A stretch of DNA of 64,000 nucleotides from Stictocephala bisonia (lineage: Eukaryota > Arthropoda > Insecta > Hemiptera > Membracidae). Location of the stretch: NCBI GenBank assembly GCA_035578905.1, contig JAQJVL010000173.1, positions 1,418,081 to 1,482,080 on the forward strand, written 5' to 3'. The translations under genes were made by a program, and so were the position numbers. Positions 23,946-37,444 of this stretch are shown piece by piece (the stretch's first letter is position 1; each line of letters opens with the position of its first letter). The notes under the pieces are model-generated. The model saw only the letters and a list, made by a program, of their open reading frames with translations. It searched no databases and was not told where the DNA came from.

Positions 23946-25142
23946 TGCAAATATTTTTTTAGTAAAAAAAAAAAAAAAATAAATAAATAAAATACCAAAA
24001 TGTTTGGTTAGTTTTACTGTCCATTAAAATATTACTTAGATATGAGTAACTATATTTTATCGTTAAGTTTTTAAGTATTATTCAATTTAATGCTAGTAGC
24101 CTACCTATGTCCAATTAAAAGCTCCCCAGGTTTTAGCTGTCGCCTGTTAACAATTGATTTCGATGTAGGCAAACTGTGAAATGTAAATCGAAATATGTCT
24201 TCTCTTTTTCAATTTTTTTTTTAATGCTAAAGTGTGCATGTGTTTTTAATTTACTCTCTTCTATAGTTATTACAAATATAGTTGATCCAATATTCCCACT
24301 TTTATTCAGGTGAGACATTATGCTTTTTACGCAGTTAAAAAAGAACTTTTAAGAAATACATCGTAAAAAAATAAGAATATTCTTTTGTTAAGAATTATTC
24401 AAATATGCCAAAACATTAAATTTAGTTGATTGATATTGAAGTAAAGGGTTCATAATGTATATTAATTTACTAAATTGAATTTTCTTAAACAAGGTTTTAC
24501 AATTAATTGTCAGATTATTTTGAAAATATAATGGTTTTCATCTTTTGATTACATCCAAATGATACATAATGCAATTGGGAAAGTTTATAATACATAGTCT
24601 ATAATGTATATTAAAGACTATTTTCGGCCTCTATGTAAAGACGAATTCTCAAAGGAAAGCGAAAATGACTATAGTTGCAGGATTCGATTGTACAAAACTT
24701 GAATTATTATCGAATGTTTGAAACTCGAATTATTGTAGACTGTTTTAGTCAACGTAACATTTTAACCCGATTGAAAAGAGAAGACAAACTAATGTAAATA
24801 TTAAAATGAGATTCATAAATTTTTGATGCATTTTTCATTTCTCCAGAAATTCTAACAAATATTTTAAAATGCAAAACAGAATATTTTAAGGTTTTTTGTT
24901 GTATTTGGGTAAATTTAGGTTGTTTTGTTTATAAATATCTACAGATTGGATAGAAAAGTGAGAAGTCTTAAAATCTACTTAAGTTTTGTTTATTATGTTT
25001 TTTTTTATTAGAAATTGGTTCCGGTTGCACGTATTTTGTAAGGGATTTGAGTTTTTGGGGAAGGTGATGCATGCTTTTATAGCTGTGATTTCTGTAAGTA
25101 GAGGGGATATTTCAGTGCATCAAAATCTTTATTATTGTTGGC
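23946..25142. other. Unassigned intronic sequence
   Basis: It starts with an A/AAAT-rich tract (about 23965-23995). The remainder is AT-rich with no gene seen. Confidence 0.4.
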
Positions 25143-26400
25143 GCAGAAATTATGTGTACTCGATTTTGAAGGTTGTTTACTTAGATACTAGAAGGCATAC
25201 GAAAAATTCAATCATGCCATTGTTTTCTCGGTTACTTGTACGTTATGGCATGCATGTTTAAATTTAGTTAAGTTTTAAAATTGTTATCCTAGTTGCAACA
25301 AAAAAAGTACCGATATTGTATCTAGTTTTAACTTTGTTTTTGAAATTTGTTAATGATGGAGTATCAGACGTGGAAGACAAAGGTTGTTGGACATTTGCCA
25401 TCATTACGTGAAAATTACCAATCACGACGTTTCGATTTGGTAAAACCCAAACCTCGTGTTTAAGAACGTGTTTAAACAAACATGTTTAAGAACGTTGTTT
25501 TATAACATGTTTGTTTAATAGATGTAATTTAGGTTTTAGCATTGGAAAAAGGTTTGGGTTTTACCAAATCGAAACGTTGTGATTGGTAATTTTCACGTAA
25601 TGATGGCAAATGTCCAACTTTGTCTTCCGCATAGTTTTCACTGTACACCAACTTTACACTTTTTTACTCAAAAATCCGTTAGTCTATCGCATTTGATATT
25701 TTAATATGTGGTTGGCAAAAACGTGTTCTATAATATTTCTAAATTTCAGAATTTTAACTTTTAAAGAAAAAAGTTCTTATACATTTTATGAAACAACGTT
25801 TTCTCGGCTTCTAGAGGTCATAAAATTAATTTCTTGGTCACGTTGTAATCCTTATGGAATGTATAGTTAATATAGATTACTTTTATTTTCTCTACGAATG
25901 GAGTGACTTTCCATTGAATCTATTTAAATGTATTTAAATGAATATAAAATAACTTCATTTACTTACGCATATGAAAGTAATCTATCGTAACTATACGTTC
26001 CATAAGGATTACAACGTGACCAAGAAATTAATTTTACGAACTATAAAAGTAAAAATAAAATGTTGTTTCAGTAAATCGATAAGGACTTTTTTCTTTAAAG
26101 TTGAGATTCTAAAATTTGTAAAACTTATAGAAAACACTCTCGCCAACCACTTATTAGAATATAAATGCGATACATTACAGGTTTTTTGGTAATAAAATGT
26201 AAAGTTGATATACAGTGAAAACTAGTTATAATTCCAGTACTTTCCTGTTTCAACTAGGATAAAAATTAATAAAACTTACAATAACTTTTAAAAATGCATA
26301 TGTCATAATGTACAATTAAACGAGGAAAACAATGTTGTGATAGGAATTTTCATAGTTTCTTGGTAAACAACCTTCAAACTCGCGTACACATAATTTCTGC
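25143..26400. mobile_element. Large palindromic (foldback) element, 1.26 kb, with a nested palindrome
   Basis: GCAGAAATTATGTGTAC at 25143 is mirrored by GTACACATAATTTCTGC ending at 26400. ATCCTTATGGAATGTATAGT near 25848 is mirrored by ACTATACGTTCCATAAGGAT near 25990, so the two arms converge near 25930. The left arm is about 300 bp longer because another palindrome (25368-25632) was inserted in it. Open frames of 61-91 codons here are not supported as genes. Confidence 0.75.
25368..25632. mobile_element. Palindromic insertion nested in the left arm
   Basis: GTGGAAGACAAAG at the left mirrors CTTTGTCTTCCGC at the right, and CACGACGTTTCGATTTGG mirrors CCAAATCGAAACGTTGTG. It interrupts an arm that is continuous on the opposite side of the larger palindrome, so it arrived later. 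Confidence 0.7.
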
Positions 26401-28633
26401 ACTTCTTGTTTTAAAACTTAAAATTAAATACTTTATCTATGCATTTACATATGTTTTAATTCATAGAAATGTATTTTTATTACTGTAATCGTTTTATACA
26501 TATAATTTTTCTAGAACATTTTTTGGAAGGGAATGTATTTTCAAATTGGCATCAGAATACATGAAAATGACTACTTTTAAATTACCTGTTCGTATTTCCA
26601 TGCAGTGTTTCCATGCAAGAGGGGCAACAAACTAAAGAATATGTCTTATTAATTCTTTTTTTCATGAATGGCTACTATTATTTAAGTGCAGTTTTCATAT
26701 TAATTGAAATATCTACTATATAATTGGAGTTTCTCAATGTAAATTGTTTGCGTTTACTCATTTATTAAATAAAATTGAAACAGTTTTCAAAGAGGAATTG
26801 ATTGCTCGTTTGACACCTAGAAGTATCGGTCCACCTTAATCACAGGAGGATATAAAAAACTGATGGACTAAGTTTTAGTAAGTTGGATTATATATTTTTA
26901 AGCGCCTTGAAATTTATCAAATTACTTTGTCAGTTAAGACTATCATTCTCTTACACATAAACATGGCTGAATATGGTTTCTATGGTGCCTATTTTGCTCT
27001 GTGCTTTACCACCTAAAATTGTACGAGTTAAAAAAACATGGAAAATATTTTGGGTCGGTCACAATAAAAAAAAAAGATACTCTACAACTATTGTTTATTT
27101 TGTTTCTTTTAGTGTCTGTGTAAAAAAACGACAGTTAACATGTTTACGCTAGTGTTTCAATAGTTGTGTGAATTATTAGGATATACCTTTCTGCTGAGAG
27201 ACAAAAATATACGTCTCTAGTTTCAAAATGGCCGCCTTTTTTTTAATTGTCAAGCCAAATTTCATAAAACAGGCGAGAAGAGAATAAATTGTGAATAATG
27301 TGAATTATTTGCTGTAAACGGATGATAAATAACGGGAAAATGCGCTTTAACTACTCTCATATAGAAAACTTTTCAGTCAAAGTAATCTTGGCCAAAAAGT
27401 GTTGGCCTAACTTTTAATGAAGTTGAAATTAAATTGACATTATTTCACACTGTTAAACAGCTGTTGATTAAAAACTGAAATCAGCTGATGACTTCTTAAT
27501 CTTATCACTGAAAATGAATTGGTTATTTGAACCAATATCACTGATTAAAATAAAAAAATAAGGTGGAGTGCAACATGATATATCACTATAATTTTACTAT
27601 AAAAAAGTTCAGTATCAAATCAATCGATTTTAATTATTTTTGATAGGAACAAGAACTTGGATAGCCCCACTCGTTGGTTCCAGATATTTCACAAACGTCT
27701 AGTCACGGCAAGAAAGCCAGCCAGCCGAACAGTCATTTACACCAGTGGCAACGAACTTTGCTTTCTCTTGTTTACTGGCTGTTAATTATGTATGTCGTGA
27801 TGTAAACAAGCTGATAAAGTTATCAATAAATTGATAATGCACAGGTGGTTGTAAATAAATGGTTAATGCCCACAGAGATACGGATGTTTGCCGGGCAGTA
27901 AATCTGTGTCACTCGGGTCTTATTTCTCGCGGCAAAATCAACATTTTTACAAGCTAGTAGGCCTATAATCAGTAATTGGATGTGAAATAAGAGGAGTCAA
28001 TCGGTGAAATAGTACACGAAAAAATCGGCTCTAGTGACGCAGTGCTGTGACCCACAGAGCAAGTAATACAAATAGAGGAGGCAAACCAGGAAGCCGGGTC
28101 CGCCATATTGATAGTGGCCAGATCGTCTAAAGCCTCGCAGTGCGGGGCACACAAATAATCGTAAGCTCTTTGTTTGCATCAAGAATCGAGCCATTTAGAG
28201 ACCAAATACAATTTTGAAAATAATTATATATTTTATTCATGGGTATATAATGCGCAATAAAATAAAATAATTTTGCTATGACCAATCGTATACTTTTAAT
28301 AATATTTTAAATAAGTAGTGAACCATTAAAAAATTGAAATGACAAAAGTTAGTTTGTAAAAATTTTTTTTGTTGGAGAAACTTTGTCATTGAGAACGTTT
28401 AACGTAGTTAAATGAGGTTTCATAATATCAAAAGATTTTCATTCCAGGACATTTATTTTCTGTGTATGATGAGTTAAAGTGAGATTTGCAAAACAACCGC
28501 GCATGCATTCCGTATACTTGCTTAATGATTCGTTTCGCTCTTTTTGGTTTGATTTGCTACCTTTACAGAATTTTTCAATATTATAACATATATATTAAAA
28601 TATATGTAAGTAATGAATATATATCCTTCGCAG
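26401..28633. other. Unassigned intronic sequence
   Basis: Mostly AT-rich. Positions about 27210-27290 (GTTTCAAAATGGCCGCC, CAAATTTCATAAAA) look like a fragment of the same palindromic families found at 14.6 and 17.9 kb. Positions 27650-28200 are GC-richer and apparently single-copy. No gene is supported. Confidence 0.4.
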
Positions 28634-28663
28634 ACTACGTGATCTACGCTCCGTACTGGGACA

Positions 28664-29708
28664 GTAAGTGGAGCGGGGTGCCATTTTGGTGGTGACGGCC
28701 GGCTTCACCGCAGTAGAGTCTATGCCCCTCCTAATTGGGCCTAAAAGAAAATGACATTCGCGTTGTATTTAGCGCATAAAGGGCTTTCAGCAGCGAAGGG
28801 AAATCTTTCCACCTCTCAGCTGCCGTAGTCTTTTGCCTAACTAGCTTGACTAACTTTTCCCTTCAACTGTTCAACTTCCGTAAAAGTGTTTAGTTGAAAA
28901 AGAAGCTATTTAATGTTAACCTTATTATACAAAACTTGATTCGCTAGTTTTTATCTAACCAACCAGTGGTCACCGTTCCTAATAACGTTGTAGGCGGGAC
29001 TATTGCGCTGCCAGCACTTGACCTTCCGTCTTCCTAGTTGCCATGACAATTTTTTAGTGAAACGACACAGTGGAAGAAGAGTAGTTTTCTATCTCACTTC
29101 TACTACTCAATGCATCTCTCGCACCGTAGCTATCAGTAGGTCACTTTTTAAGCGACCCGTCTATATTAGGTCTACTTATTTTCAAAATGAAAAATATCAT
29201 TAATACGGATGTCTCTTCTCATGAGATTGGAACACAACTGACTTCAGTTGTTCTCCCACCAATTTATAGCGCTTGTAAACCGTCCAATTCCCGGTTGGTT
29301 TTAAAGATGGTATCCACTCAAAGGCTAAAGACTCGTTAAAATAATAATCATACAGAGATACCAGTACTTTGGGTCCCCAAGCAGAATGATGTGCGGCAGG
29401 ACGACATTGTCGCTGAACGAAAGAGACGGCTATAGAAAGAAAACATCTAATTGAGAAACTATTTCCCGTACCCCAAAATCACAGCATTCATTTCTGCATA
29501 AATATATATGGTATTGTGTTATAAACAAATAATTAGAAGCGTATTTGTAGTGAGACTGATTCAGAATGACAGTTGGCTTTCGCGATTTTAAATGAACAAC
29601 AACAGACTGCAGTGAGACGAAAGTCAGGCGACGGTCAACTTCAACGCATGTGCAAGTACGCATAAGGTACTTGGTTTAAGGTTAAGGTTTAACCACATTG
29701 CGCCATTC
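28664..29708. other. Unassigned intronic sequence, partly GC-richer
   Basis: Positions 28670-29050 have more balanced base composition than the surrounding intron. Short open frames on both strands have no recognisable protein features. No gene is seen. Confidence 0.4.
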
Positions 29709-29709
29709 T

Positions 29710-30081
29710 AGAGATGGGTAACTTGCAAGATAGTTCACGACCGAATCGTTTACTGTAATGAACTAGGTGAATGAACTTGTTCAAAATGACGCAACGAACA
29801 ACTACTTGTGTACAAGCGACGGTTGGAGAGATTTATAGTTTTGTTATGAGTTTTGTTTCATAGACGTTTTTATTTTTTATCCTTGTAAATTTGTTCAACC
29901 AACCTTCTTCAAATTTAAGTTTTTATTACTAATATTGATAAAAATAAATAATTACATTTAATGATTTTGTCAATGTTCCTTCCCAGCTCTGATGTTAACT
30001 TTGAACTGAACTAGTTCAAATCATAATGAACGTTCAGCTGACTAGTTCATTGACTCGATCGTTCGTGAACCACCCGTCTCT
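29710..30081. mobile_element. Probable MITE with AGAGATGGG ends (hAT-like)
   Basis: AGAGATGGG at the left is mirrored by CCCGTCTCT at the right, and subterminal GTTCACGACCGAATCG by CGATCGTTCGTGAAC. Inner GAACTAG/CTAGTTC motifs also mirror each other. I could not see a clean 8-bp target duplication, so the class is uncertain. Confidence 0.5.
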
Positions 30082-33000
30082 CCGTCCCTACTTTCCAGTT
30101 AATTATGATCGGATCGTTATATCATGTTTGAGTAGTGAATGATAACTTCAATTCAGTTACCTTATCATTAATTGATAATGGCTGCCTCTGGAGTGCGTAT
30201 TGTTTGTATGACCAGAGAAAATAATACTTAAAAATCTTAAAACGCATTACTGTATTTATGACATAATTATTTAGGACGTTCTGTGATGTATACGTCTGCA
30301 ACTAGCGGAACTATTGGTTATTTTCAATCCAGTACAGTCTGACAGCTTATGCTAGTAAGTCAGGCAGGTTATCGGAATTCGGTTAGGTGAGGTAATAAAG
30401 AACTAAACAGTATAAACTAAAATTGACATTTCCATCTGTCGTCAATGAATTTAGTGGTCATCATTATAATATTGGTCAAATAAACTTAAATAAAACATAA
30501 ATAAACATAGTTTGTATCCCTTAATTTAATTCTTTACTTCTAAATTAAAAATTCGGGAATATGATAAAATTGTGGATAAAAACAGTAGTTAGGTTTATAC
30601 GATTCTGGTTGATTTTCTACGTGACTAGAAGACGTAGCTTATTCTTGGGAACGAGAATTATTATAGTTGGGAAATATACAACATTAATAGTATTTTTTTT
30701 CCAGTTAATATTTTACACTATTGGTACCATAATATTGTAGGCCTACTTACAGAAAGTTTTTGTTTTTATTCGGAAACACCATTTCCCCTTCGGATTCCAA
30801 CATACTTGCAAAATCATATGCTCGTTCAACTTATCACTTTTAGTCCAGTTTCCCCAATCTTTGTGGTAACAGAAAGGGGTCGCTTATCAAGCATAATTAC
30901 TTCCGTTTACAATGAGTCGATAGTACTTTTAATTGGTGCGCTTTGTTGAGAACGGTAGCGGCTAGCGATTCACTGGTGTGAAACGAAAACTACCAAAGTT
31001 CACGTCTTTGAAACCAAAGACGGCCGAAGTGGCGAAGTGCCCACGTCGTCTGGTGACAGCCAAAGGACAGCGCTATTTGAGGCCCGCAGCTGCTGCCATC
31101 TGTATTTACGTCACCAAAGCGAGCAACCTGTCTTCTCTACTTTACGTCACTGGTTAAATGTCTGCCTAATTACGACGGTTATTGTACTAACGGTAACGAA
31201 CACTGTCCTACCTTACCGACTTGTTATCGTAAACTAACTGTTCTGGTGGTAAGAAAGGGCAACGATTGTCTCATTCATGTAGGTATATATATTTTTTATT
31301 CGTCGCTAAACAAAAACGACGGAATTTCTTATCTTAATTTTACTGAAGCAAACGATAGTCTCAATACAATAAACCCGAGGAAAATGTGCTGGTGTAATGT
31401 TTTATGTAAAATCAAATAAATCTTATTGCAACGACTTTGATCGATGTACATTATTATTATTTCAGTTTATTTCCCCTTAAGGAGAGCAGTATAACTTGAA
31501 AAATACATAAAATTCACTTATTCTTCCTCTTATCCTCAGAAAACCTCTTCATCAATTCACCATGTTCCCTTTTCCCGTTTTCTGTACACTCACGCGCAGT
31601 TCTTCTTGCTTCCTGTTCAAATTTTCCATTTTCACTTTGACAGTCGCACCACATCAAAACCTCAATCTGTCATACAAATACACTATATATATTGACGCTC
31701 CAACATTAACTTGCCAATTCTCCCACTTCCAACGTCGGAGTAGTCTTGTTACTAACCCTGTCATACGTGGCTAAAAATTGTCTTAAACGAGTTCTAACGT
31801 GTTGAGCGTTAGAATAGGTTTTACCGAATTTAGATGTTTGTTGAGTAAACGAACCCGTCAGGAATGGGTTTCTTGCTCCCCCCCCCCCTTAGTAGATATA
31901 TTTCTGTATCAAGTCTCACGCGTATATACGTAGTTGTCCCTATTCTATTCTAGGCAAATTTAGAAAACCAAAATGAAGTCGTTTCCAAAATGCGGGGACT
32001 CAGCAAATTAAAAGTCAACAGTTTAAGTGCGTTGTTTATACGATTATCTTAATTTTAATTCTCTAACAATACGAATCGCCATTTTTTTTAAGTACAAACA
32101 CTCTAAAAAATAATTGTATTTGAGCAAGTCCCCTTCCCTCCCTCCCTCTCCGCTATACCAAAACATTGGTTAGGTGTGGGTAGCCTAAATACATAAGTCA
32201 TAATATGTCGTCGTCAGAACCTGTCTCGAGCAATATCCGGAGCTGAGGACCTCAAAATATTACTACTTACTAGGGAACACGCCTGCACGCTTCGCGTGCA
32301 ACATTCACTAGCTACGCTCGTATCACTTTGTTTTACGCAATAAACCCATTTATTATTATTTATTTATTACAATACGTATGGTATTGAACCCCCGTCCACC
32401 CTTACACGTACAGTGGTATTTAACCACTCGTCCACCCTTACACGTACATTGGTATTCTTATTTTATTCACATTTTATTCTTAATTTAATTTTCTTATTTT
32501 ATTCACATTGCACGTTTATATTCTTGCCTTTTTTTATACGTCTAAAAAATTACCAATAAAATAAACTTTTTACCAGGCATTTCGCCATAATTCATTAGGC
32601 AACACAAACATATACACAAGGCTTACATTGTTCAAAAATAATTTCTTTTTGCACGTTTAATAAAGCTCTTTCACTCGTATGCTGTGAATGGTAACAAAGA
32701 CTACGACTAACTGGCCGACATAAGGGTAATTATTATTTTACTCGATTTAGCTCTTTGAGAGAAAATATTGTAAAACCTTTTCTTAGGGGATGCCTTTAGA
32801 GCATATAAAAACATGTGTCTAGTTTTATGGTCCAAATCCGAATAGTGTTTTATGATCTGTGATCAATGGTATTTGGCTTTATATTTTTAGACTATGCTTA
32901 CAAAATTATAAAACGCTACAACACATTTCCTAATTCTTTGTAAAAAAAATTAATCGTCCTAATTGCCTCTGAACAGTTCATTACTAAAACCACTGACACT

Positions 33001-33484
33001 GCCCAAACAAAGAACAGTTCTCGAGGTGAACTACCAACTGCGGAGTTTGAACTATGCAGCCCAGTGCAGCCGCTACCCCCTAGGGGCCCCAACCCTTGCC
33101 TTTTTGTTACACCCCTCGCTCCTACACACATATTACCTCCCCTAGGCCCTGACGTCATCACCTGTATTGTCAGACTCAAAACGACGTAGTCAAAGGGTCC
33201 AGCAGGAGTCAATCATCGATGGAAGGAAGGTCTGCGATTTTAATGTGTGTCTATTTAATTTTTAAACCACGGCTAAGGCAGCCAATATATGCAAATCAAA
33301 ATTTTGCAAAGTCACTAATTAAAGAATTTTCGGTAAATGTGGATTTAGGGGTTTCACACGATTTTCACGATTTTTTAAAATTAATCAATTACAATCCGAT
33401 GAACACAAATTAATACATAAAAGGGTTTTACAAAAAATACATAGTGTAAAATTGTTTTACTCTGAACTAACGTGTATTACATGC
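30082..33484. other. Unassigned intronic sequence with short repeats
   Basis: Positions 32376-32455 contain a roughly 42-bp duplication (CGTCCACCCTTACACGTAC twice). Positions 30930-31240 and 32960-33210 are GC-richer without recognisable coding features. C-runs are near 31880. No gene is supported. Confidence 0.4.
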
Positions 33485-33765
33485 ATTTTATATAGTTTTC
33501 CCTCCAAAACATGAATATGACACCTTCATACGACCAACAATAACTGAGTTATTTATACAAAAAGTTCGGTTTGGTTAGGTTAGGTTAGGTTAGTTCCCCA
33601 TAGTGTTTTGGTGGGTAAATGTGTCTGTTAATATTAGGTAACTTACAACGAACCTAACCTAACCTAACCAAACGCACTTTTTTTGTTGAATAACTGAATT
33701 ATTACTTATCGTTTCAAAATATTTATGTCTTTCGTATGTAGGAGGAAATCTACTTAAGAGAATGC
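33485..33765. repeat. Imperfect palindrome carrying inverted TTAGG-type runs
   Basis: GGTTAGGTTAGGTTAGG (33573 on) faces CCTAACCTAACCTAACC (33653 on) across a loop of about 57 nt. Outer arms also mirror each other (AACAATAACTGAGTTATT against AATAACTGAATTATTACTT). TTAGG is the usual insect telomere unit. Confidence 0.7.
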
Positions 33766-35169
33766 AATGTCGTATATAATTATTTATTAAAAACATTTTT
33801 CTATATTGTTTAATAAAAAATCTGTATGGGGGGGATTCCTATGGAGTCATTATTGACGCGTTAACAAAATCTTGAAAATATGGCGGGCCTTTATATTTCG
33901 TATTTGTTATACGTTTTTCTAGTACAGAAACTGCTTTTAGTATGTGTTTTTGTTCTGGAGAAATTTTCTAAATTTACCAAACTTGGTTAGGTAAAATTTT
34001 AGCTTAATCAATACAGTGCTAACAAGCATTTTGTTTTCCAACAATTTTACAACAGAAATTAGAATTTCTTATTTGTAATTTTAATGTAGCGGCTGGCATT
34101 TTGTTAACGCTATTGTTGTGCTTTTGATGTTGTGGAATGCATTTTTCTCGTTGCATAATGATGGAGATGAGTATTTTTGGTCTATTTATTATAAAGTCTA
34201 TCATTATTTGTTGTCGCTCCTTTAACTTTCGCATGCTAATTTTATATGTGTTTTTTTATCTTGAACTGATAATAGAAACGGCATAAGAAAAAAAAAAAAA
34301 AACACTGCTATAAAAATTAAGTGCATTCAAAACAATTAAATGTATTATCTAATAAGATAACTATTGGGTCATTCACTTTAATATTGTTGTCTTGAAAATA
34401 GTTAAAAACTAGAATTGCTAACCCATTATATATAATTTAAATATTAGTAAAATAAAACACACATAAACTTTTCTTGTAGACGAATGCAACGTTTAAAACG
34501 TCGGACGCATTTATATATAAAAAAATACTGATGGTAAATTTACTTTTATTTTATTGATTTAAATTAAAAAACTAGTTTGTATCACAATTTAGCCTATAAC
34601 GTATAAAACTGATGTCACCAAATGATTTCGACGTTGTAAAATGAATTTATTACACGCGGGTCAAGATGAAAATGTGTTTTTACCATTTCGTAGAAGCTTC
34701 AAGAATCAAATTCAAATAATATACATTTTATTTATTCATTTTAATGTTATTATTTTTATAAAGAAGTAAGAAGAAGAACTGCCAACACATCGAGATTTTA
34801 TTCAGCCACATTAAAAATACGAAACTTTAAGTCCAAAAATCTCAGTCGTAAATGACATTGGTAATTTAGAAAAAAATTTTTGGGATGTATTCCTTTTCTC
34901 AACTGTAGGTTACTAAACAAATATATAATAATTTAATATTCTGATTACCTTTTATTGTAGGGTGTCTTTTAGTATGTTAAATATATGCCAAGGACTGCCT
35001 CATATATAGGAATTTTGTGTCTTCCATTGCTGTGACGTAGTCCCCCCCCTATAGAAGCTGATGTGTCTCGTATCTCAGAGAAGAAAGAAACTGAGGTCGT
35101 ATCCCTATGGTCCTATCCCTATCCCTCAGCGGCAGTTATAAACAGATTACAACAAAGAAGGTTCAACCA
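33766..35169. other. Unassigned AT-rich intronic sequence
   Basis: Short A- and G-runs only. A minus-strand 71-codon frame at 34019-34234 is not recognisable. No gene is seen. Confidence 0.4.
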
Positions 35170-35177
35170 TAGAGATA

Positions 35178-35540
35178 AAAAATTATACACCCATTGCGCT
35201 TATTTCCACCTTTTCTAAAGTCTCCGAAAAGGCTTTTACTACGAGGCTTCTTGAGTTTTTTGTATCTTTTAGAGTGATTTATGAATACCAGTTTGGTTTT
35301 CTTAAAAACAGATCTACTACTCATGCTACGTTTCATCTGATTATTCGAACTGTTTCAGGTCTTGATGAAGCTCACTCAGTGGCTGTAGTAAGTCTATTCC
35401 TCGACTTCAGCAAGGCTTTATATTCGGTTGATCACGCGTTTCTTCTTCAAAAACTTAACCGAATCGGTGTACGTGGAGTTCCTGCTCAATGTATTCACTC
35501 TTGTATATCTGAAAGATGGCATTGTGTTGAAATCCCTTAC
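35178..35540 (+). pseudogene. LINE reverse-transcriptase fragment
   Basis: Translation shows NYTPIALISTFSKVSEKAF, then QFGFLKNRSTTHA, then FLDFSKALYSVDH. These correspond to the conserved N-P-I-x-L-S start, the GF-x-x-x-R-S-T block and motif A of non-LTR (jockey/CR1-type) reverse transcriptases. Motif A is altered: the usual A-F-D-S-V is A-L-Y-S-V. The Y-x-D-D motif, the endonuclease and the rest of the polymerase are missing. It is a dead fragment about 120 residues long within the big intron. The open frame itself begins at 35274 if a methionine is demanded, but the homologous reading extends upstream to about 35178. Confidence 0.8.
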
Positions 35541-35574
35541 ATAATACTAAATCAGTTATCCAAACCATTGTACA

Positions 35575-35690
35575 CTTTTATTGATCTACGTTCATCCTTG
35601 AGGGTTTGGAGGGAATAAGGGAGGGACTGACAAGGTGCTGATCCAGCCATGTACATGGCAAACTAGAGAAATAACTACTCGACTCTCATT
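35575..35690. repeat. Dispersed repeat, inverted partner of 39348-39442
   Basis: Reading the complement gives TCGAGTAGTTATTTCTC, CACCTTGTCAG, CCTTATTCCC and CCTCAAGGATGAACGTAG, matching 39348-39442 in order. It directly follows the reverse-transcriptase fragment, so it may be another piece of that or a different retroelement. Confidence 0.65.
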
Positions 35691-35699
35691 CTGTTTATT

Positions 35700-37444
35700 T
35701 CTTCTCTGTGCTCGTATACAGCGTTTAATAACTCAGTTGTGTAGCATTTATACAAAGATTTTGTGTGAACAAGTGCTTTCTTTGCCGTTTTAAAAATAAT
35801 AACAATTTCTTCACCAATTGTGTTAGGGTATTTCTATTTTAAGTTTAAGTGCAATGCTGGTATTGCAGACTTTACAAACACGGCTATTATTACTGACTTT
35901 ATGGAAGCCGTTTGCAGTTTCCAATCTCTTTCAGCCATTTAGTTTACCGTAAGTTCTAATTTTACTAAGGGGGGTGTCTGTTTCGAAATTCTAGTCATTT
36001 ATTGATTTTAATGATTCAATTAAAAAAAAACCTTGTATGAATTCTTGACGTTGATTGCTATTTAGTGTTTAAAAATGTCTGGCATTTTAATGTTTTTCAA
36101 ATTTAAAGCAATTTTAAGTACGTTTATTAAACAAACATTAAATGAAAATGCGCTAAGCAATCAACATTTTCCATTAGAATGCCTGCAAAGTGACATTTAA
36201 AACTTAATATTTTATCGGAGTACATAAAATTTAGATCTATACGCAACGTATAGATCTAAGATGACGATTTAAAACCCCCCCCCCACCTCTGACCCCACAC
36301 GGTAGTTTGTGGATATTGCAATCTATCTATTAAGTTGTCCACAACATTATAAATAGTAGAACACTGGAAATCGTTATCTACCCACGGTGTTGTAAATAAT
36401 TAAAATTCAAATAAATTTACCGACTTACTCCAGTAAATTTTTTTTAGATTATATACAGTACTCGGTATTCCATGAAGGTAAGGTAGGCTATATAGAAGCG
36501 CAGTGCAGGTCTGAGCCGGCTCGAGCTAAGTATAGCAAGAATGCTTGGCAAGTCACAGTGCCTTTGTCGCGTTCGCACGTCAACCGTATCACCTGCGCAG
36601 TTCTTCACATCGGCGTAGGTGTCGTATAAGACTAAAACAATATTGAGGAAATGGCTATTGGCACACACTTTGAATAATAACCCACAAGACGAAGAAATGC
36701 GCTTATCCGAGTACAATCACATAATACAAACACCTACAGTAATTGAATCCTGCCTGAAATCGTAAAACGCAAATTCCGCTAATCATTGTTGTACTGCAAA
36801 TATTGTATCATAGTAATGAAGGCAACAAACGACTGAACTTTCCAATCGATAAATATTTTTCACTTACAAAATTTAATTCAATTATGCCATAACTCACGAT
36901 TATCTATAAAATAATGTAGATTACATGGGTTTGAAAATCGTTCATACAATAGTTTTCATTAAAAAAATACAATTGTTACTGGAATAACGAAGGTTCTAAA
37001 GCTCTCAAGTCATTTGGAGTCCTTTAAAAACTAATCTGGTTTCTAATATGGAAAATCAAATATATGAAATCAAGATACTCCCCCCCTCCAACCAAATTCT
37101 ACCGTTATTATATACACTATTGGCGTTTTAGGCAACTAAGTTTCCGAAAACAGTGGAATAATATAATTTGTTATCGTTTGGACTGCATAAGTATCTATCT
37201 GCCAGCAACATCGGTGGATCTGATGTTCCCTCCAAATTAAGAAAAAAAAAAAAAAATGGTAGGCTATTGTAGTTTTTTTTAAAACATTGTTATCGCATTC
37301 TATAATAATAATAAGTAATGGGAGACAACCACCAAATGATACATAAACTAGATGTTTCTGTAATTTCAGCAACCTTTTGTATCTCGACGTTGTTTTGATC
37401 AACCCGTCGTTTTGAGCTAACATAGCAAAATTTTCAAAAACGTT
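35700..37444. other. Unassigned intronic sequence
   Basis: AT-rich with a C-run at about 36275. The open frames at 36444-36716 and 37136-37447 on the minus strand are not recognisable. Confidence 0.4.

Noticed and set aside
32916..33212. 98-codon minus-strand frame as a gene
   Set aside because: No recognisable motifs, no splice context, and an overlapping frame on the other strand; probably decayed repeat.
35178..35540. An intact reverse transcriptase or retron-like system
   Set aside because: Only the first blocks are present, motif A is altered and the Y-x-D-D motif is missing; it is a LINE remnant.
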